Shown here piece after piece: positions 60,192 to 64,000 of a DNA stretch of 64,000 bases (positions within the stretch are counted from its first letter, which is position 1; every line of letters starts with the position of its first letter). The position numbers and the translations under genes are program-made. Source of the DNA: Bradyrhizobium aeschynomenes (lineage in GTDB: Bacteria > Pseudomonadota > Alphaproteobacteria > Rhizobiales > Xanthobacteraceae); contig NZ_JABFDM010000001.1 in the NCBI RefSeq assembly GCF_013178945.1, forward strand, positions 620,001-684,000. Reading direction: 5' to 3'. The notes under the pieces were generated by a model. The model was not told the origin of the DNA, ran no database searches, and worked only from the letters and a program-made list of their open reading frames with translations.

Positions 60192-61126
60192 CAGTTGAGG
60201 ATCAGCTTCTTGAGGTCGAGCTTGCTCTGTAGCATCTTCTGCGCCGCCATGACGTCGATCCACCAGGCGAGCTGCTCCGGCTTCAGCACCGGCTCCGCGC
60301 GGTTCGGCGTTGTCAGCTTGACCAGGTCGAGCGGCTGCTTGGTGAACTTGGCGATCGCTGCCGAGGCCTTCTCGCGATCGTTGTTGACGATCGGGGCCGC
60401 CTCGGTGATGGCCGCGCGGAATTTCTTCACCGTCTCGGGATTCTTTTCCGCCCATTCGCGCGACGCCGCATAGAAGATGATCGGCTCGGTACGCGCGAGC
60501 TCGGCGGCATAACGTGCGCCGACGGTGCCGAGATTGGCGTTCGTCATGCGCATCACGAACGGCTCGGCGGTCAGCACCGCGTCGACGCCGCCGGATTTGA
60601 TGGTGTCGGCCATGGTCGGGAACGTCACCTCGACGAAGTTCACGCTTTTGGGGTCGACGCCCTTCTCGACCAACCATTTCACGAACAGCACGTGCAGGAA
60701 GGCGCCGATGCCGGGCGCGCCGACCTTCTTGCCCTTGAAGTCCTGCGGGCTGGTGATGGTGACACCATTGCGCACGAAGGCGGCGATGGCATCGTTCGAG
60801 ATCTTGTTCATGATCGAGGCGCCGGAGACCGCGACGAGGTCGAGCCCGCCGTCGGCCGCCTGCAGGAACACCGTCGAGGTCGGCCCGCCGATCTGGATCG
60901 AGTTGGAGAGGATGGCGGCGGGAATGTTCGAGTTGATCCCGATCAGCACCATCTCGGCGTCGAGGCCGTGCTTCTTGAAGAGGCCCTCGTCGACCGCAAT
61001 CATCGCCGAGGCGCAGTCGGAGGTCGCGGTGCAGCCGATCTGGATCTTCTCGGCCTGAGCCGCCGTGGATGTCAGCGCAAACGTCAGCACCGCGCCGACA
61101 ACAGCATCCATGAGCCGATGACGCAT
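60191..61126 (-). CDS. ABC binding protein (TauA/NMT1 type)
   Basis: A 311-residue periplasmic receptor with signal peptide (residues 1-25, ending AAQA). EKIQIGCTATSDCASAMIAV, then DEGLFKKHGLDAEMVLIGIN, LKGKKVGAPG-like FKGKKVGAPGIGAFLHVL and SGGVDAVLTAEPFVM are the NMT1/SsuA-like hallmarks. It brings the substrate to the TauBC-type transporter; ligand unknown. Divergent from the fumarylacetoacetase-like gene. Confidence 0.86.
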   Translation of the reverse strand: MRHRLMDAVVGAVLTFALTSTAAQAEKIQIGCTATSDCASAMIAVDEGLFKKHGLDAEMVLIGINSNIPAAILSNSIQIGGPTSTVFLQAADGGLDLVAVSGASIMNKISNDAIAAFVRNGVTITSPQDFKGKKVGAPGIGAFLHVLFVKWLVEKGVDPKSVNFVEVTFPTMADTIKSGGVDAVLTAEPFVMRMTNANLGTVGARYAAELARTEPIIFYAASREWAEKNPETVKKFRAAITEAAPIVNNDREKASAAIAKFTKQPLDLVKLTTPNRAEPVLKPEQLAWWIDVMAAQKMLQSKLDLKKLILN

Positions 61127-61174
61127 CGTTGACCCCTCCCTGGGCGTCCAGTCGCGGACGCCTCTTGTTTATCG

Positions 61175-61198
61175 ATATTTTGTATGTTTGTATATTTT
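61175..61198. promoter_or_regulatory. AT-rich divergent promoter with repeated TTTGTAT
   Basis: ATATTTTGTATG and TTTGTATATTTT follow one another in the 98-bp gap between divergent operons, giving two TTTGTAT units 8 bp apart. Such TNGTANAC-like repeats can serve FadR-type GntR repressors. Candidate common operator for the gene at 59493. Confidence 0.35.
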
Positions 61199-61224
61199 CA
61201 GACAGAACACAAGGGGAGGACGGC

Positions 61225-62214
61225 GTGAAGCTTGCGACATTTCGAGCCGAGGGCGGCGAGCGGATCGGCATCGTGCACGCCGGCGATTCCAGGCTTTTCG
61301 ACCTCGCCGGGGCGGCTGATCGTGCCGGCCGGGCCAATCCGGCCTTCGCCTCGATGCTATCGCTGATCGATGCCGGCGAGGCGGGGCTCGACGCCGCGCG
61401 GGCGCTGTTCGAGAGGTTCGGAAGTGATGCGGACCTGTCGCGCGACGTCGCCGGTACGGAGCTGCTCGCCCCGGTGCCGGAGCCGCGGCAGATGCGCGAC
61501 GGCATGTCGTTTCCGCTCCACATCCTGCAGGCGCCGCGGGGGCAGCGGAAGCTTGCAGCACGCCAGCGCGGCGATACCGACGAGCTCGCGCGCATCGATG
61601 CCGAGCCGCTCGGCGACTTGCCCGAGGTCTACCGCAAGGTCCCGATCTTCTACATCACCAACCGCTTCAGCGTGCGCGGCCCCAACACGGTCGTGAAATG
61701 GCCGCGCTACAGCAAGGTGATGGATTACGAGCTGGAGTTCGGCATCATCACCAAGGGGCGGGGCAAGGACATTCCGGCGGCAACGGCGCGCGACCACATC
61801 TTCGGCTTCACCATCTTCAACGACTTCTCCGCGCGCGACACCCAGCGCATCGAGATGGACGGCCGCCTCGGCCCGTCCAAGGGCAAGAGCTTCGACGGCG
61901 GCAATGTCATGGGTCCCTGGATCGTGACGCCCGACGAGATCGGCGATCCCTATCGGCTGAAGATGGAGGCGCGCGTCAATGGCGAGGTCCGCTCGCGCGG
62001 CGTCAGCGAGGGCATGCTGTTCCCGTTCGAGGAGCTGATCGCCTATATCAGCAAGGACGAGACCTTGATGCCGGGCGAGTTCATCGGCTCCGGCACCGTC
62101 GGCAATGGCTGCGGCCTTGAGCTCGGCTGGTATCTCGAGCATGGCGACGTGATCGAGCTCGAGGTCGAGAAGATCGGCATCCTGAAGAACAAGGTCGAGC
62201 GGCAGGACGTTTGA
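61225..62214 (+). CDS. Fumarylacetoacetate hydrolase-family protein
   Basis: A 329-residue FAH-fold enzyme starting at GTG 61225 with AAGGGGAGGA upstream. The catalytic domain (about 150-325) has YITNRFSVRGPNTVVKWPRY, DYELEFGIITKGRGKDIPAA with metal-binding acids, FTIFNDFSARDTQ, GPWIVTPDEIG and GTVGNGCGLELGWYLEHGD. FAH enzymes hydrolyse C-C bonds of 1,3-dicarbonyls or decarboxylate/hydrate ring-cleavage products. Paired with a cyclase-family gene and a divergent importer, this suggests a short catabolic route for an imported acid. Confidence 0.87.
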   Translation: MKLATFRAEGGERIGIVHAGDSRLFDLAGAADRAGRANPAFASMLSLIDAGEAGLDAARALFERFGSDADLSRDVAGTELLAPVPEPRQMRDGMSFPLHILQAPRGQRKLAARQRGDTDELARIDAEPLGDLPEVYRKVPIFYITNRFSVRGPNTVVKWPRYSKVMDYELEFGIITKGRGKDIPAATARDHIFGFTIFNDFSARDTQRIEMDGRLGPSKGKSFDGGNVMGPWIVTPDEIGDPYRLKMEARVNGEVRSRGVSEGMLFPFEELIAYISKDETLMPGEFIGSGTVGNGCGLELGWYLEHGDVIELEVEKIGILKNKVERQDV

Positions 62215-62263
62215 TCCTGCCGGCGATCACAACAACGAAAACGACAAACCGAGAGGACCGCCC

Positions 62264-63040
62264 ATGGCCCGCAAGCTGATCGACATTTCGGTACCGCTGC
62301 AGAACGACGTGCCGGCCGATCCGCCCGGCGCACATCCGACCATCCAGTACATCGATCATCAGCAGGGGCTGCCGCGCATGTTGCAGTTCTTCGACGGGCT
62401 GAAGGCCGAGGATCTGCCGGACGGGCAGGGCTGGGCGGTCGAGCAGGTCAATCTGTCGACGCATAACGGCACGCATCTCGACGCGCCCTGGCACTTTCAT
62501 CCGACGATGAACCGCGGCGAGCGCGCCTGGACCATCGACGAGGTGCCGCTGGAATGGTGCCTGCAGCCCGGCGTGAAGCTCGACTTCCGGCATTTTCCCG
62601 ACGGCTATGTCGTGACCGCCAAGGACGTCGAGGCGGAGCTGAAGCGCATCGGCCACACGCTGTCGCCGCTCGAGATCGTCGTCGTCAATACCTCCGCCGG
62701 CGCGCGCTTCGGCCAGGCCAACTACGTCAATTCCGGCTGCGGCATGGGCTATGAGGCGACGATGTATCTCCTGGAACGCGGCGTGCGCCTGACGGGCACC
62801 GACGGCTGGAGCTGGGACGCGCCGTTCGTGTTCACCGCGCAGAAATATGCCGAGACCCACGACGCGGCCTTGATCTGGGAAGGCCACAAGGCCGGCCGCC
62901 ATATCGGCTATTGCCATCTGGAGAAGCTGCACAATCTGGAGCAGTTGCCGTCGACGGGATTCACGGTCTCGTGCTTCCCGGTAAAGATCGAGCGCGCCTC
63001 AGCCGGATGGACGCGCGCGGTCGCGATCGTCGAGGGGTGA
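62264..63040 (+). CDS. Metal-dependent cyclase/hydrolase (kynurenine formamidase-like)
   Basis: A 258-residue cyclase-superfamily protein with the metal motif LSTHNGTHLDAPWHFHP (HxGTHxDxPxH, about residues 66-82). Other blocks: FRHFPDGYVVTAKDVEAELK, VVVNTSAGARFGQ, GTDGWSWDAP. Members include kynurenine formamidases and isatin hydrolases that open amide or lactam rings. It follows the FAH-like gene by 49 bp. Substrate unknown. Confidence 0.86.
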   Translation: MARKLIDISVPLQNDVPADPPGAHPTIQYIDHQQGLPRMLQFFDGLKAEDLPDGQGWAVEQVNLSTHNGTHLDAPWHFHPTMNRGERAWTIDEVPLEWCLQPGVKLDFRHFPDGYVVTAKDVEAELKRIGHTLSPLEIVVVNTSAGARFGQANYVNSGCGMGYEATMYLLERGVRLTGTDGWSWDAPFVFTAQKYAETHDAALIWEGHKAGRHIGYCHLEKLHNLEQLPSTGFTVSCFPVKIERASAGWTRAVAIVEG

Positions 63041-63173
63041 GGAGGCGATGGCATCTGACTTGGGCGGGACAAGCCCGGGCATGGCGGCATGACGACTGAG
63101 AAGCGTGCCGTGGTAACTTAGGGAGAGATCAGTGGCCTAGCACGCTGCCAAGATGAGAGGCGACCGGGAGAAG

Positions 63174-63788
63174 CTAGCAATCACACGCCAGCATCACCTC
63201 GTTCCGGCGCAGCATCGGCAGAGTCCAGGGTGGGTTGTAGAACGCGAGCAGGGGCGCGCCGGTGACGGTCAGTCCCTGGCGCTGCGCGTAGTCGCGCAGC
63301 TCGCGGGTCTTGTCGGCGAGAATTCCGTCGGAATACGAGCCCGAGAAGGTGAGCGCGACCATACGCTGGGCCGGCACGGGGGTGAGCTTGATCCTGCCGT
63401 CTGCGGGCGGCGGCAGCGTATCCAGCGTCCAGCTCGACGGCATGACGAAGCTGACGCTCCAGCGATCGCTTCCGGTCTCATTGCCTGCCGGTGTCAGCAC
63501 TGTCGCCTGTTGCTGCACCGGCGCGGTCATCGCGATCTTGGCCTTGCCCTGGTTGGCGCCGAAGATGTAGCCGCCGATGATGCGAAAGCCTTCTTCGATC
63601 GCCGGCTTGCGTGCACCTTGCACCTCGGCCTGCGCGATGATCATCGGCGCATAGGCGCGGATCTCGAATGCACCGTCGCGCTTCACCACGTCATATCTCG
63701 GATGTTCGACCCGGCTCATGATCGGCCCTGCGGCGATGGCGGCACCGGCCAGGGCGAGCACGACGAGGCCAATCGACCAGACCAGCAT
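63174..63788 (-). CDS. SOUL-family heme-binding protein, membrane anchored
   Basis: A 204-residue protein from ATG 63788, chosen because GAGGAG lies 7 bases upstream; an upstream ATG at 63821 would add 11 residues. Residues about 3-22 are a hydrophobic anchor or signal (VWSIGLVVLALAGAAIAAGP). The SOUL domain follows: HPRYDVVKRDGAFEIRAYAP, GFRIIGGYIFGANQGKAKIA, MTAPVQQQ, SFVMPSSWTLDTLPPP, LTFSGSYSDGILADKTREL. SOUL proteins bind heme; bacterial function is unclear. The 211 bases to the window end hold nothing recognisable. Confidence 0.85.
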   Translation of the reverse strand: MLVWSIGLVVLALAGAAIAAGPIMSRVEHPRYDVVKRDGAFEIRAYAPMIIAQAEVQGARKPAIEEGFRIIGGYIFGANQGKAKIAMTAPVQQQATVLTPAGNETGSDRWSVSFVMPSSWTLDTLPPPADGRIKLTPVPAQRMVALTFSGSYSDGILADKTRELRDYAQRQGLTVTGAPLLAFYNPPWTLPMLRRNEVMLACDC

Positions 63789-64000
63789 GCGGCGTCTCCT
63801 CGATGTTGGCCTCTCGGTCATGGCGGTGGTCCGTCAGGTTGGTACCTACGACGAAACGAGGACGAGGGGCCAGCGGATCAGGTCGTAAGGTTCGTCCGCG
63901 CCATCCTTCGAGGCGTCCGCCGCTTGCGAGCAGCAGGCGACCCGACGGGCGACTCAGTGGAAGCGCGAGGATCAAGTGCACCGCTGAGCCGCCAACGGCC

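Noticed and set aside
59493..61595. One 700-codon frame joining the FadR-type regulator with upstream sequence
   Set aside because: The regulator domain begins at ATG 60191, and the upstream part is the antisense/alternate frame of the binding-protein gene.

Overview
The window looks like chromosome of a Bradyrhizobium-type alphaproteobacterium. It is GC-rich, has many ATGA-overlapped operons, is full of ABC uptake systems and flavin oxidoreductases, and carries rhizobial gene types (IS66 with tnpA/B/C, DUF3363-type relaxase, EcfG-like promoter, opine-oxidase-like dehydrogenase). The species is inferred from protein style; no search was run.

The window splits in two at about 24.7 kb, at a 45-base 3' fragment of a tRNA-Lys(CTT) gene ending in CCA. 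To its left (1-24.7 kb) is a worn accessory island. It holds a chemoreceptor tail fused to a truncated, dead IS66 copy (1-2811) and a shattered conjugative relaxase (2992-4290). Next come a large winged-helix/ATPase regulator (4689), an AraC regulator (7641) and a redox cluster (8560-14092). The redox cluster comprises a methionine-rich MXKDX-repeat secreted peptide, a membrane cytochrome b, a Tat-exported molybdopterin oxidoreductase, two cytochrome P460 proteins, a second (cytoplasmic) molybdopterin oxidoreductase, a flavin reductase and an SDR. After it come an azoreductase, more SDRs, two related alpha/beta hydrolases (one fused to an AhpD-like domain), a DUF417 (RclC-like) membrane protein, a nucleosidase, and TetR and Xre regulators. 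Several genes here are broken (LysR, SDR and two AraC copies). As a set the island looks like defence against oxidants and electrophiles. The first three redox genes resemble the methionine-rich-peptide plus MsrPQ-type hypochlorite scavenging system.

To the right of the tRNA fragment is compact, nearly gap-free sequence. It has an Mfd-like helicase paralog (24796-28053) and a LysR gene divergent from a nine-gene operon (29261-37659). That operon encodes a polyamine/opine-type ABC importer, a three-subunit FAD/FAD/2Fe-2S amine dehydrogenase, a further DAO-family oxidase and a RidA imine deaminase. A dipeptidase and a ferritin-like protein follow.

From 40.6 to 57.2 kb is a catabolic locus. An OYE-type flavoenzyme plus an aconitase-family hydratase pair (LeuCD-like) is transcribed leftward. 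A GntR/UTRA regulator, a complete LivJHMGF importer, an isocitrate-lyase-family lyase, a hydantoinase/carboxylase pair, an isochorismatase-fold hydrolase and a frameshifted flavoprotein are transcribed rightward. From 57.2 to 63.0 kb is a TauABC-type importer with a FadR-type regulator, divergent from a fumarylacetoacetase-family hydrolase and a metal-dependent cyclase/hydrolase. A SOUL heme-binding family protein closes the window.

Two near-identical copies of a ~145-bp multi-hairpin intergenic repeat lie inside the two importer operons, each between the binding-protein gene and the next transporter gene. No CRISPR array, rRNA or complete tRNA was seen.
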